NCBI GenBank assembly: GCA_016185185.1
Contig: JACPOD010000023.1
Coordinates: forward strand, 1-64,000
Reading direction: 5' to 3'
From: Sphingobacteriales bacterium
GTDB taxonomy: Bacteria > Bacteroidota > Bacteroidia > Chitinophagales > Chitinophagaceae
DNA: 64,000 nucleotides
Part shown: piece after piece, positions 8,113-17,579 of the stretch
Numbering within the stretch: the stretch's first letter is position 1
Layout: every line of letters starts with the position of its first letter
Program-made: the position numbers and the translations under genes
The notes under the pieces: model-generated
Databases searched by the model: none
What the model saw: the letters and a program-made list of their open reading frames with translations, nothing else
What the model was told of the DNA's origin: nothing

Positions 8113-9774
8113 TTAGTTACCGCCACCAATCGTTTCGGGGATGATATCAACAGTATTCTCATCTCCGGCACCACCATCATAAACCGCTTCAACCCTGTCT
8201 GCAGTAACACCCTGAGTTTCCACCAGGTATTTCACAACAGCATCAATGCGCTTTTGATTACGGGCCTGGCTACGTTTGTCAGCTAAAGGATGACCTACCA
8301 CTTTTACTTTACATACCGGGCTCACTTTAAGCATACCGCCAAGGCTGGTTAAAATTGACATGGCATCATTACTTAAAGCATCTGCTCCTTTCTTAAACAC
8401 GATAGGGGGAATATATCCTAAAACGCAAGTTGGAGGAGGTGTACGTGTACCAAGACAAGTTGAATCCGGGCAAGGACATTTACCAACACCATCTGCATCT
8501 ACAGGCTGACAATAAGTAGGAGTAATTTTCTCCTTATCCTTACAATCAGGAACGCCATCACCATCAGTATCTAAAGAAATTCCATGAGCATCCACAGGAC
8601 AACCTTGTGGTGTATTTGGTTCGTTATCAAATTGGTCAGTTATGCCATCTCCATCTGCATCTGGTAATACCGGCTTAGGGAAAAGAATATGCTGTGGACG
8701 GTTCAACTCGTTGTATGCATAATCCAATGGATTAACCCACCATAATGGTTCTACAGATTTTGCTCCAATATTGTAGTTGAAGCGAAGTGAAGTGTAATGG
8801 TAGCTGTCAAAATCTCTTGTAAGAACAGCATCGCCTATTGGCGTTTCCTGCCATCTTTGACCATCAATTAAATCATCATTAGTCCAGCTCAGTTTTTCCT
8901 CTATACCAATATTAAACCGTTTAGAAATTTTATAGGTTAATCCAAATCCTGCAGTAACTACTGGTTTAAAAGTATTACCGAAAAGTTTTGGCCTTCTTAC
9001 ACCTTGTGTTTCCGCCCGACTTTCATATTTACCATCCTGAAGCTTTTTTAAAGCTTTACGAACATCTTTACGTTTTGTATAAATATTAGCATTGGCAATT
9101 GAACGGTAATCGTAAGGTTTGCCACTGGCATCCAATGCGTCCACTTTTGTATCATATGTCATTCCACCAACTCCGGCAAGGCCATAAATAACTAACCCCG
9201 TTTTGTTTTTGTGAAAACGGATATTGTTTAAAGTAAAAACACCTTCCAGAGCGGCTTCATTTATAGTTGTTTTATAATTGTAGAAAACGGGGTCAAATTC
9301 ATTAGACTGTTGCTGACCGGTCAAAGTACCAACAAGCATATATTCCCCATTAGGACCATTGCTTGTTAATTTAGGACCATTATAATATGAAGCCCAAACA
9401 GGGTTATGCTGATAATTATAAGAAGTAACCCAGTTTTGGCCTTTAGCTGTACCATAAAAATACTCTGCCCTAAGAGAAAAAACATATCCTAATGCTTTTC
9501 TTACAGAAATACCTAAACCCATTGTGGGGAATTTAGCAGAAACATCACTACTAACAGTAACAGCACCGGCACTAATGCCAATTTCCCACTGGTTACGTGG
9601 TTTTGCCGGGAATGCGTAGTTGTTGTTTAAAAATTCCTGGTGTTGAGGTAGTCTCTTTTTAGGTACAAGGGAAGTGTCTTTCCAGTTGTAGCCACCTGAG
9701 CCAACCTGGCCATAAGAAGCTGTTGCGATAAGGCAGATTAGCCCCATCAATAAGGTGTACTTTTTGCTTGCCAT
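8113..9774 (-). CDS. OmpA-family outer membrane protein with thrombospondin type 3 repeats
   Basis: 553 residues from the ATG at 9774; the longer frame to 9867 is rejected because it would run through a good promoter and hide the signal peptide (MASKKYTLLMGLICLIATASYGQ). The N-terminal half is an eight-to-twelve strand barrel-like domain; residues about 365-435 carry Ca-binding type 3 repeats (DADGDGITDQFDNEP, DTDGDGVPDCKD); the C-terminal 100 residues form an OmpA-like peptidoglycan-binding domain (VKVVGHPLADKRSQARNQKR), here with a degenerate NxxLSxxRA motif. It probably links the outer membrane to the cell wall. Monocistronic, with its own promoter and terminator. Confidence 0.88.
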   Translation of the reverse strand: MASKKYTLLMGLICLIATASYGQVGSGGYNWKDTSLVPKKRLPQHQEFLNNNYAFPAKPRNQWEIGISAGAVTVSSDVSAKFPTMGLGISVRKALGYVFSLRAEYFYGTAKGQNWVTSYNYQHNPVWASYYNGPKLTSNGPNGEYMLVGTLTGQQQSNEFDPVFYNYKTTINEAALEGVFTLNNIRFHKNKTGLVIYGLAGVGGMTYDTKVDALDASGKPYDYRSIANANIYTKRKDVRKALKKLQDGKYESRAETQGVRRPKLFGNTFKPVVTAGFGLTYKISKRFNIGIEEKLSWTNDDLIDGQRWQETPIGDAVLTRDFDSYHYTSLRFNYNIGAKSVEPLWWVNPLDYAYNELNRPQHILFPKPVLPDADGDGITDQFDNEPNTPQGCPVDAHGISLDTDGDGVPDCKDKEKITPTYCQPVDADGVGKCPCPDSTCLGTRTPPPTCVLGYIPPIVFKKGADALSNDAMSILTSLGGMLKVSPVCKVKVVGHPLADKRSQARNQKRIDAVVKYLVETQGVTADRVEAVYDGGAGDENTVDIIPETIGGGN

Positions 9775-9823
9775 AATGTTAAATATTAATAGATTTCGTG
9801 TAAAAATGTGCGAACTATTGGTG

Positions 9824-9854
9824 CAAAAATAGATATAGTGCGTTAAAAACCAAA
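9824..9854 (-). promoter_or_regulatory. Bacteroidota sigma-A type promoter for the OmpA-like gene
   Basis: On the minus strand TTTG (9854-9851), 19 bases, then TATTTTTG (9831-9824), an exact match to the TTTG-N17-23-TAnnTTTG pattern. It lies about 50 bases before the chosen ATG and supports that start. Confidence 0.8.
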
Positions 9855-9986
9855 TTTTTTTGCACACAAATACCCATATTTGACACCGTTACATGGCCAT
9901 AGACCACATTCTCTTTCAAAAAGTTGCCTCTTTTTACAAAAATCCTCCTCCAAACAAATTGTATGAAGTAAATTGCCCGCCTATCA

Positions 9987-10949
9987 ATGAAAGAGGCAAA
10001 AGATTTAATAAAACAAGAATTACTTCAGTTTGAAGGGAAATTTAACGAGGCAGTGGCCAGCCGGGTGGCTTTACTAGACCGGATAATGAAATTTATCATT
10101 AAACGTAAAGGAAAGCAGCTACGGCCCATGTTTGTGTTTCTTTCCGCCAAATTGAATGGCGAAGTAAATGACGTTACCTACCGGGCCGCCTCACTTGTAG
10201 AAATTCTGCATACTGCCACCCTGGTTCACGATGATGTAGTAGATGAATCTTTTGAACGGAGGGGTTTCTTTTCCATTAATGCTTTATGGAAAAATAAAGT
10301 GGCGGTCTTAGTTGGAGATTATTTATTGTCAAAAGGTTTATTGCTGTCTTTAAATAGCGAGGATTATAAAATATTGCAAATACTTTCTACCGCAGTTAAA
10401 GAAATGAGTGAAGGGGAACTATTGCAAATAGAAAAGTCCCGCAACTTAAACTTGAAAGAAGAAATTTATTTTGAAATTATCCGGTCTAAAACGGCTTCGT
10501 TATTATCATCTGCCTGTGCTGCCGGTGCCTGGAGTACCAGTAAAGATGAAATAGTAACAGAGAAAATGCGCCAGTTTGGCGAAAAAGTAGGACTGGCGTT
10601 TCAAATAAAAGATGATTTATTTGATTATGGCAATGATGCCATTGGTAAACCAACCGGTAACGATATAAAAGAAAAGAAATTAACTCTTCCCCTTATTTAC
10701 ACACTGAATAATTGTGACAATTTTGCCCGCAGAAAAATAATTCATATTGTTAAAAACAATAACAAGGATAAAGAAAAAGTAAAGTGGGTGATAGATATGG
10801 TTGTTAAAACAGGCGGTATTGCTTACGCTGAAAAGAAAATGATAGAAATTAAAAATGAAGCATTATCCATTCTGTACACTTTCCCGGATAATGAAATTCG
10901 GGAAGGCCTTAAACAACTGGTGGAATATACAACTGACAGAAAATATTAA
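9987..10949 (+). CDS. Trans-polyprenyl diphosphate synthase
   Basis: 320 residues, full length for class I all-trans prenyltransferases. The first aspartate-rich motif is LVHDDVVDE and the second is IKDDLFDYG; both bind Mg-diphosphate. GKQLRPMF gives the conserved substrate-binding arginine region. It makes long-chain polyprenyl diphosphate, probably the side chain of menaquinone (IspB/octaprenyl type); chain length cannot be fixed by reading alone. A 112-base gap separates it from the promoter region of the divergent OmpA-like gene, and recJ starts five bases after its stop, so the two are likely co-transcribed. Confidence 0.93.
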   Translation: MKEAKDLIKQELLQFEGKFNEAVASRVALLDRIMKFIIKRKGKQLRPMFVFLSAKLNGEVNDVTYRAASLVEILHTATLVHDDVVDESFERRGFFSINALWKNKVAVLVGDYLLSKGLLLSLNSEDYKILQILSTAVKEMSEGELLQIEKSRNLNLKEEIYFEIIRSKTASLLSSACAAGAWSTSKDEIVTEKMRQFGEKVGLAFQIKDDLFDYGNDAIGKPTGNDIKEKKLTLPLIYTLNNCDNFARRKIIHIVKNNNKDKEKVKWVIDMVVKTGGIAYAEKKMIEIKNEALSILYTFPDNEIREGLKQLVEYTTDRKY

Positions 10950-10954
10950 CAGAG

Positions 10955-12661
10955 ATGGAGAAGAGATGGAAAATACTTTCTGCTGATCCTGAAAAAGTAA
11001 AAACACTTTACGCAACACTAAAAATACACCAGGCCATTTGTAAAATTTTAGTCCAAAGAAAGCTTGATGATTTTGAAAAAGCCAAAAACTATTACCGCCC
11101 GCAATTAAAAGATTTGCATGATCCGATGCTGATGAAGGACATGCAAAAAGCTGTGGACAGAATCCTTTCAGCTTTTCAGCAAAAAGAAAAAATGTTAGTA
11201 TTTGGAGATTATGATGTGGATGGCACAACTTCTGTTGCCTGCATGTTTCAATTCCTTAATCGTATTTACGAACCATCTTTACTGGATTTTTATATCCCCC
11301 ACCGTTACAGAGAAGGATATGGGGTTTCTAAAGCAGGAATTGATTTTGCAAAAGAGAATGGATTTACTCTAATAATCTCTCTCGATTGTGGAATTAAGTC
11401 TGTTGACCTGATTAAATATGCAAGAGAAATTGGAATAGAATTTATTATTTGCGACCACCATTTACCAGATGCAGAACTTCCGCCTGCCATTGCAATTCTT
11501 AACCCCAAACAAACCGATTGTAATTATCCGTACAAAGAATTATGTGGTTGTGGTGTAGGATTCAAATTAATTACAGCATTAGCCAACAATTTTGGATTTG
11601 CGGATGAATATATGTATGAATACCTGGATTTAATTGCTACTGCCATAGCTGCTGATATCGTTCCCATCACAGGTGAAAACAGGATAATGGCATATCATGG
11701 ATTAAAGAAGGCCAATACTAATCCCAACCTCGGTATAAAAGCATTAAAACAATTAAGTGGCTTACAAAAAGAAATGCATATAACCAATCTTGTTTTTATG
11801 ATCGCACCGAGAGTAAATGCAGCAGGGAGAATGGATGATGCCACCAAAGTTGTTCAAATGTTTGTTTCTAAATCAGACGAAGAAGCTTTGAGTTTTGCTG
11901 AGCAATTACACAGCGATAATACGGACCGAAAAGAAGCGGATAGCAGTATTACAGAAGAGGCATTGGCCATCATTAACGCAGATGAAAAATTAATTAATCG
12001 CAAATCAACAGTATTATATCAACCACATTGGCATAAAGGGGTGGTGGGCATTGTAGCATCCAGGTTAATTGAGCACTTTTACCGGCCCACAATTGTACTT
12101 ACCAAAAGCGGTGAAGTATTAGGCGGCAGTGCCCGTAGTGTGCCGGGGTTTAATTTATATGAAGCCATACATGCCTGCCGGGAACATTTGCTGGGTTATG
12201 GGGGCCACTTTGCAGCAGCCGGTATGACTTTGTTGCCAGAACAATTTGAACAACTCAGCAATAAATTTGAAGAAGTGGTTGCTGCAACCATTGACCCACA
12301 ACTACTGATACCTGAAATCATTATTGATGCAGAAATAGAATTAAAAGACATCAAACAACCTTTCTTCAACATCATCTCGCAAATGGAACCTTATGGGCCG
12401 GAGAATATGCGGCCTGTTTTTATAACCCGGAATGTAATGGATACCGGCTGGAGCCGCATTGTAAAAGAACAGCATATCAAATTTGTATTAAGGCAGGGAA
12501 ATATTACTGTTAACGGTATTGGTTTTAATATGGCACATAAATTTCCATTATTGCAAATGAAAAAGCCTGTTGACATTGTTTATACATTGGATGAAAATGA
12601 ATGGAACGGCGAAAAATCAATCCAGATAAAGATGATTGATTTGAAACTTTCTGACAAATAA
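10955..12661 (+). CDS. recJ: Single-stranded-DNA-specific exonuclease RecJ
   Basis: 568 residues, normal RecJ size. The DHH phosphoesterase core shows DYDVDGTTS (motif I, about 89-97), the DHH motif itself in IICDHHLPDAEL, and the DHHA1 glycine-rich motif LGYGGHFAAAGMTL near 425-438, followed by an OB-fold. The enzyme degrades single-stranded DNA 5' to 3' in recombination and mismatch repair. Metal-binding residues appear intact. It lies five bases after the prenyltransferase and ends at a terminator shared with htpG. Confidence 0.97.
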   Translation: MEKRWKILSADPEKVKTLYATLKIHQAICKILVQRKLDDFEKAKNYYRPQLKDLHDPMLMKDMQKAVDRILSAFQQKEKMLVFGDYDVDGTTSVACMFQFLNRIYEPSLLDFYIPHRYREGYGVSKAGIDFAKENGFTLIISLDCGIKSVDLIKYAREIGIEFIICDHHLPDAELPPAIAILNPKQTDCNYPYKELCGCGVGFKLITALANNFGFADEYMYEYLDLIATAIAADIVPITGENRIMAYHGLKKANTNPNLGIKALKQLSGLQKEMHITNLVFMIAPRVNAAGRMDDATKVVQMFVSKSDEEALSFAEQLHSDNTDRKEADSSITEEALAIINADEKLINRKSTVLYQPHWHKGVVGIVASRLIEHFYRPTIVLTKSGEVLGGSARSVPGFNLYEAIHACREHLLGYGGHFAAAGMTLLPEQFEQLSNKFEEVVAATIDPQLLIPEIIIDAEIELKDIKQPFFNIISQMEPYGPENMRPVFITRNVMDTGWSRIVKEQHIKFVLRQGNITVNGIGFNMAHKFPLLQMKKPVDIVYTLDENEWNGEKSIQIKMIDLKLSDK

Positions 12662-12686
12662 AAACCCGCCTTTTCAGCGGGTTTTT
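12661..12686. terminator. Bidirectional terminator between recJ and htpG
   Basis: AAAACCCGC-CTTTTCA-GCGGGTTTTT. The A-run on the left and T-run on the right let the hairpin serve both convergent genes; it overlaps the final base of the recJ stop codon. Confidence 0.9.
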
Positions 12687-12689
12687 ATT

Positions 12690-14573
12690 TTATTCACTCA
12701 TTACGATCTTAGTCTTCTCCTTTTCTTTCAATAAATCAACACTCCGGTTTATAAAATCAGTTAATTGATTTCCTTTTAATAATCCTTGTGATAACAAGGC
12801 CAAATCAGCCAGGTTATGAACTACCTTATCCTGTTTTTCTTTATCTGTTTCTGCCAATACATTTTGATAAATCGGGTGATTACCGTTTACAGTTAATGTA
12901 ACCTCATCGGGCATGTTTGCATAAAAACTTCCCATGGGGCCGCTCATGGCTGCCATATCTTTCATACGGCGCATAAACTCGGGTCTTGTTGCTACTACCG
13001 GCAATGCACCTGTACTCAATCCTTTTACTTCAACGGTCACATGCAGATCAGGTATTTCCCTGGAAAATAATTCTTTCAGTTTTGCTTCTTCTTCCTTATT
13101 TAATACACTTTCATTTAGTTCCTGCTTATCAATTAAATTGTCAACAATGTCTGCATCCACTCGCACAAAATGTACTTGTTCCCATTTCATCTCCATCTGA
13201 TTTATAAATGAAGCATCTACAATCGTTTCTAATTTCACCACCACATATCCTTTGTTGTTGCAGGCTTTAATATAAGCATCCTGCTGTACAGGATTAGTGG
13301 TGTAAAGAATTACCAGCTTACCATCTTTATTCTTTTGCAGTGCTTCCGTGGCTGTTCTGTACTCATCCAGCGTATAAAACTTTGCAGCCGGGCTTTTCTC
13401 TCCTCCTTTGGGGGAGCCGGAGGGGGCCTCTTCCATTATGTGAAATTTATTGGCCTTATCTAAAAACTTATCATCCATCATCATACCGTACTTCACAAAT
13501 AAGCCAAGGCTTTCCCATTTCTCTTCAAAAGAATTTCTTTCTTTATTAAATATCTCTTCTAATTTATCAGCCACTTTTTTGGTGATGTGGGCATTGATCT
13601 TTTTTACATTGGGGTCGCCCTGTAAATAACTGCGGCTTACATTGAGTGGAATATCGGGACTGTCAATCACTCCCTGCAAGAGCATTAAAAATTCCGGAAC
13701 AATATCTTTTACTTCATCGGTAACAAATACCTGGTTACAGTATAATTGTATTTTATCTTTCTGTATTTCGTAGCTCTGTTTTATTTTGGGGAAATACAAA
13801 ATACCAGTTAGGTTAAATGGATAATCAACATTGAGGTGTATCCAGAACAACGGCGTTTCATTATAAGGATATAATTCTTTGTAGAAGTTTTGATAATCAT
13901 CGGCTGTTAATTCAGATGGTTTTTTTGTCCATGCAGGATTTGTATTATTAACCTGTTTGTCTTCAAAGAAGATAGGCACGGGAAGAAAGCGGCAGAATTT
14001 ATTAAGCATACTGCTGATTCTGTCTGCTTCTAAAAATTCTTTACTGTCATCACCAATATGTAAAACAATATCGGTTCCCCTTGATTCTTTCTCTGTTTCA
14101 TCCAAACTATATTCGGGGCTGCCATCACATTCCCATCTCACTGCTTTTGCATCTTCTTTAAAACTTTTGGTAATTGCTTCCACTTTATCACTCACCATAA
14201 AAGAGGAATAAAAACCCAAACCAAATTTTCCAATGATGCTGTTTTCATTCTGGCCCTGGTATTTTTTTACAAATTCTTCTGCACCGCTAAAAGCCACCTG
14301 GTTAATGTATTTCTCCACTTCTTCGGCAGTCATACCAAGTCCTTTGTCAGAAATAGTGATAGTTTTATTGGCTGCATCTAATTTTACATCAATCCTCAAT
14401 TCACCTAAATCCCCTTTGGCTTCGCCGATGGATGAAAGTGTTTTTAATTTTTGGGTGGCGTCCACAGCATTGCTGATCAGTTCACGGAGAAAAATTTCGT
14501 GGTCGCTGTAAAGAAATTTTTTAATGATGGGAAAAATATTTTCCGTTTCTACCCTGATGCTTCCTTTTTGCAT
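12690..14573 (-). CDS. htpG: Molecular chaperone HtpG (bacterial Hsp90)
   Basis: 627 residues, full length. The GHKL ATPase domain shows ELISNAVDATQKL (N box), ISDKGLGMT (G1) and IGKFGLGFYSSFMV (lid/G2); the middle and C-terminal dimerisation domains follow. The usual Asp in NASDA is here NAVDA, still with the Asp. It is an ATP-dependent cytosolic chaperone. Around residues 379-396 the sequence EAPSGSPKGGEKSPAAK is unusual: the DNA under it (about 13396-13432) resembles the CCCC-rich hairpin repeat seen elsewhere in the window and looks like an in-frame insertion in a surface loop ahead of FYTLDEY. Confidence 0.96.
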   Translation of the reverse strand: MQKGSIRVETENIFPIIKKFLYSDHEIFLRELISNAVDATQKLKTLSSIGEAKGDLGELRIDVKLDAANKTITISDKGLGMTAEEVEKYINQVAFSGAEEFVKKYQGQNENSIIGKFGLGFYSSFMVSDKVEAITKSFKEDAKAVRWECDGSPEYSLDETEKESRGTDIVLHIGDDSKEFLEADRISSMLNKFCRFLPVPIFFEDKQVNNTNPAWTKKPSELTADDYQNFYKELYPYNETPLFWIHLNVDYPFNLTGILYFPKIKQSYEIQKDKIQLYCNQVFVTDEVKDIVPEFLMLLQGVIDSPDIPLNVSRSYLQGDPNVKKINAHITKKVADKLEEIFNKERNSFEEKWESLGLFVKYGMMMDDKFLDKANKFHIMEEAPSGSPKGGEKSPAAKFYTLDEYRTATEALQKNKDGKLVILYTTNPVQQDAYIKACNNKGYVVVKLETIVDASFINQMEMKWEQVHFVRVDADIVDNLIDKQELNESVLNKEEEAKLKELFSREIPDLHVTVEVKGLSTGALPVVATRPEFMRRMKDMAAMSGPMGSFYANMPDEVTLTVNGNHPIYQNVLAETDKEKQDKVVHNLADLALLSQGLLKGNQLTDFINRSVDLLKEKEKTKIVMSE

Positions 14574-14793
14574 AAAAGTCTTTTTTATAACTGAATTGGT
14601 TTTTCAAATAAAATGCCACAACATTTTTTGTGACAGGTTGGCAAAATTAGGGGGATATAAAGCAATTTTTTCAGAAATAAAGAGGATATTCGCCTTTTGC
14701 ATTTCCCTTATCTCCGGTTTTTATCATCATTCCTTGTCCTGCTTTTTTCATCAGTAAAATAAAAGGCAACAAACTGCCCAATAATGGCAACAG

Positions 14794-16029
14794 ATGATTA
14801 CAATATACAGACGTTTACTGTGGGTAATACCTGCATGTATTTTAATTATTGAAACCAAAGCCCAGCTAACTGCCGATACACTAAAAGTGGTAAACTGGAA
14901 TATGGAATGGTTTGGCAGTGTGTCCAACGGACCGGGTGATGTAAATGTACAGCAGGCCAATGCACAAACAGTGATTCAAAACTTAAATGCTGATGTATAT
15001 GCCTTAGTGGAAGTGGTGGATATTGCCCGTTTGCAAAACATAGTAAATGCAATGCCGGGTTACAGTTTAATAGTAAGCGATTTTTGTTCAAGCGGCAGCA
15101 GTGTTGCCAGTTGCGCCATTGCACAAAAATTAGCTTTTGTGTACCGCAACAGTAAAGTAAATAAAGTAAGAACTTACGGTGTGCTGAGAAGTGGTGGCAG
15201 TTCAACAGCCAGTTATAACTGGGCAGCCGGTCGTTTTCCATTTTTGATGGAAGCAGATGTTACACTTAACAATACCATACAACGTATTTCATTTATTGTG
15301 ATACATGCCAAAGCCAATACCGGTACCAGTACTGAAAAAATAACTTCCTACAACAGGAGAAGGGATGGTATAACAGAAGTAAGAGATTCACTCAACCTTC
15401 AATACCCAACAAGTAATTTTATTTTGCTGGGCGATTATAATGATGATTTGGATAATACCATTGTAACCGAACTGCTGCCGGTAACAGCCTCTTCGTACAG
15501 CCCGGTATTAAACCAGCCGGACAAATATGTGCCGGTAACACTGCCGCTGAGTTTGGCCAATCAATCTTCCACCGCTTTTTTCCCCAATATAATTGACCAT
15601 GTAATGCTAAGTAATGAAATGAACAATTATTATGTGGCCAATTCTGCAAAAATTATGAAACAGGAAGTGGAAAGCTGGGTCACCAATTATGCAAACACCA
15701 CCAGCGACCATTACCCGGTGCAGACAAAATATTTTTATAATTCCACGATTACAGGTATCAATTCCATCAGCAATGAAAAAAGTTTTGCCATTCAATCAGT
15801 CATACATAATGGCTTTAACCTGGATGTTTTCATATCCGATAAAAAAAGAAACCGGTTAAACTTACAGTTGATTGATCTTAACGGAAGGGTTTTACTACAG
15901 CAAATTTTTAAAACGGCTTCCGGGATAAATAAAATTGTGCTTCATTCATCCGTCCTTGCTTCAGGAATTTATTTTTTGAAGGTTAATGGAAGCGAAGGGA
16001 GCATTGTTCAAAAGGTTGTGATTTATTAA
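14794..16029 (+). CDS. Secreted endonuclease/exonuclease/phosphatase-fold protein with T9SS sorting domain
   Basis: 411 residues. A signal peptide (about 1-23, ending ETKAQ) precedes an EEP-fold domain (about 28-315) with VVNWNMEWFG at its first strand, LLGDYNDDLDNT at the metal/catalytic Asp-x-Asn strand, and a TTSDHYPV segment with the terminal Asp-His dyad. The last 80 residues form a type A T9SS C-terminal domain (LQLIDLNGRVLLQQI, LASGIYFLKV, QKVVIY), so it should cross the outer membrane by type IX secretion and be released or anchored. Likely substrates are extracellular nucleic acid or phosphoesters; not decidable here. It reads divergently from htpG. Confidence 0.9.
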   Translation: MITIYRRLLWVIPACILIIETKAQLTADTLKVVNWNMEWFGSVSNGPGDVNVQQANAQTVIQNLNADVYALVEVVDIARLQNIVNAMPGYSLIVSDFCSSGSSVASCAIAQKLAFVYRNSKVNKVRTYGVLRSGGSSTASYNWAAGRFPFLMEADVTLNNTIQRISFIVIHAKANTGTSTEKITSYNRRRDGITEVRDSLNLQYPTSNFILLGDYNDDLDNTIVTELLPVTASSYSPVLNQPDKYVPVTLPLSLANQSSTAFFPNIIDHVMLSNEMNNYYVANSAKIMKQEVESWVTNYANTTSDHYPVQTKYFYNSTITGINSISNEKSFAIQSVIHNGFNLDVFISDKKRNRLNLQLIDLNGRVLLQQIFKTASGINKIVLHSSVLASGIYFLKVNGSEGSIVQKVVIY

Positions 16030-16073
16030 GTTTTAAATATCTTTCCCCTCCCCAAAACTTTTTAAGTTAGGCC

Positions 16074-16104
16074 TTTGCCCTTAAGCAGTAATACCCTACC
16101 TTTG
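16074..16104 (+). promoter_or_regulatory. Promoter of the rpsF-rpsR-rplI operon
   Basis: TTTG at 16074-16077, then 19 bases, then TACCTTTG at 16097-16104: a perfect Bacteroidota promoter, leaving a leader of roughly 75 bases before rpsF. Confidence 0.82.
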
Positions 16105-16183
16105 CTGCCCCTAAGTTAAAACTGATTTTTTCAGCCAAAAAACATAAGGGATAAACAATTATTTAAAAACAAAAATCAGGGAA

Positions 16184-16540
16184 ATGAACAACTACGAATT
16201 GATGGTGATTTTTACCCCTGTGCTATCTGACGAAGATTACAAATCTGAGCAGAAAAAAATTGCTTCCCTCGTTAAAGCTAATGGTGGTGAAGTATTGCAC
16301 GAAAACCCCTGGGGACTGAAATCACTGGCGTACCCCATTGCCAAAAAAACCACCGGTTTATATTGGGTAATGGAATACAAGGCGCCATCCGACTTCAATG
16401 AGAAGCTGAAAATCCAGCTTTTGCGTGACGAAGCAGTAATGCGTCACATGTTCACTGCACTCGATAAATACGCCGTCGAGTACAATGCAAGAAAGAGAAG
16501 TGGTGTAGCATCTGCAAACGAAAAATTAGTGGAGGCTTAA
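16184..16540 (+). CDS. rpsF: Ribosomal protein S6
   Basis: 118 residues. [12 protein letters not shown] at the start and [17 protein letters not shown] in the middle are typical of S6, a beta-alpha-beta protein of the 30S platform that binds S18. rpsR begins four bases after the stop and rplI follows, the standard rpsF-rpsR-rplI order without priB. A T9SS gene stops 154 bases upstream and a strong promoter lies between. Confidence 0.97.
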   Translation: MNNYELMVIFTPVLSDEDYKSEQKKIASLVKANGGEVLHENPWGLKSLAYPIAKKTTGLYWVMEYKAPSDFNEKLKIQLLRDEAVMRHMFTALDKYAVEYNARKRSGVASANEKLVEA

Positions 16541-16544
16541 TACC

Positions 16545-16808
16545 ATGGCAAAAAACGAAATCAAATACTTAACGGCAATGAAGGCTGAAAAGCCCCGCAA
16601 AAAATATTGCCGTTTTAAGAAAATGGGCATCCGCTATATTGATTACAAGGATGCTGAATTTTTAAAGAAATTCCTGAATGAACAGGGTAAAATGTTACCC
16701 CGCCGTATTACAGGTAACTCTTTAAAGTTCCAGCGTAAAGTAAGCGATGCTATCAAAAAAGCCCGTCAAATGGCATTGTTACCTTATGTAACTGATTTAA
16801 TGAAATAA
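16545..16808 (+). CDS. rpsR: Ribosomal protein S18
   Basis: 87 residues with the S18 core [18 protein letters not shown] and [24 protein letters not shown]. It forms a heterodimer with S6 on the 30S platform. The gene is four bases after rpsF; an unusual 108-base spacer with repeat-derived hairpins separates it from rplI. Confidence 0.97.
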   Translation: MAKNEIKYLTAMKAEKPRKKYCRFKKMGIRYIDYKDAEFLKKFLNEQGKMLPRRITGNSLKFQRKVSDAIKKARQMALLPYVTDLMK

Positions 16809-16810
16809 GA

Positions 16811-16890
16811 ACCCCACCCCTTAAAGGGGCAAAGGCAAAAACAATTTTTCTTTAACCACCCTAATCCCCAAAAAAGGGAGAAAGTTCTGA
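16811..16890. repeat. Decayed CCCC/GGGG hairpin repeat inside the ribosomal operon
   Basis: The rpsR-rplI spacer holds CCCC-TTAAA-GGGG (16817-16829) and then AACCACCCTAATCCCC followed by AAAAAAGGGAGAAAG (about 16854-16884). The AACCACCC opening matches the ends of the 61-bp elements at 24 kb, so this looks like a diverged member of the same family. Confidence 0.55.
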
Positions 16891-16916
16891 AAGGAATTGG
16901 GTAAAAATGCAAAACA

Positions 16917-17363
16917 ATGCAGGTAATTTTAATTCAGGATGTAAATAATTTAGGCGGCGCCCACGAAGTTGTAAAAGTTCGTAATGGGTATGCACGTAAC
17001 TATTTAATCCCTCAAAAAATGGCGGTGGAAGCTTCCCCATCCAACATGGCTCAGCTAAATGAGCGTATGAAACAATTACAAAAGAAAGAAGCCAAATTAT
17101 TGGCAGAAATCAATAGTGTAATTGCCAAATTACAGGAAGGTCCTTTGAAAATTGGTGCTAAAACAGGTACCAGTGGTAAAATCTTCGGTAGCGTAACCTC
17201 TGTTCAGATCTCCCGGGCTATACGTGAACAAAAGGGATACGAAATTGACCGTCGCCGCATTACTATTACAGACGAGGTGAAGGAATTAGGAACATACAAA
17301 GCAAAAATCGACTTTGGTAACGGAAACGAAACCGAAGTGGAATTTGAAGTTGTAGCGGAGTAA
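16917..17363 (+). CDS. rplI: Ribosomal protein L9
   Basis: 148 residues, full length. The N-terminal domain MQVILIQDVNNLGGAHEVVKVRNGYARNYLIP is the L9 signature; a long helix and C-terminal domain follow (GKIFGSVTSVQISRAI). It binds 23S rRNA at the base of the L1 stalk and affects frame maintenance. It is the third gene of the operon and is followed by an intrinsic terminator. Confidence 0.97.
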   Translation: MQVILIQDVNNLGGAHEVVKVRNGYARNYLIPQKMAVEASPSNMAQLNERMKQLQKKEAKLLAEINSVIAKLQEGPLKIGAKTGTSGKIFGSVTSVQISRAIREQKGYEIDRRRITITDEVKELGTYKAKIDFGNGNETEVEFEVVAE

Positions 17364-17386
17364 TTCTTCCATATAAAACACTTGTT

Positions 17387-17418
17387 AGTCCCCTCCCGGC
17401 AGGGGACTTTTTATTTTT
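17387..17418 (+). terminator. Terminator of rpsF-rpsR-rplI
   Basis: AGTCCCC-TCCCGGCA-GGGGACT followed by TTTTATTTTT, 24 bases after the rplI stop. Confidence 0.9.
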
Positions 17419-17579
17419 AGGCACTTTAGCAAAAAATACTATCTTTACTTTAGCTCTTTATGCAGATAGTTTTTATCAATGGCTGACCTCCAGTTAACCT
17501 TATCGGTTTTTCAGTACATTGTAACAGCTTATTGCATTTGGGTTTTAAAAGTTTTTTTTTCATTAAATTAATTGTTACA

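Noticed and set aside
9775-9867. N-terminal extension of the OmpA-like gene
   Set aside because: It contains the promoter and precedes a clean signal peptide.
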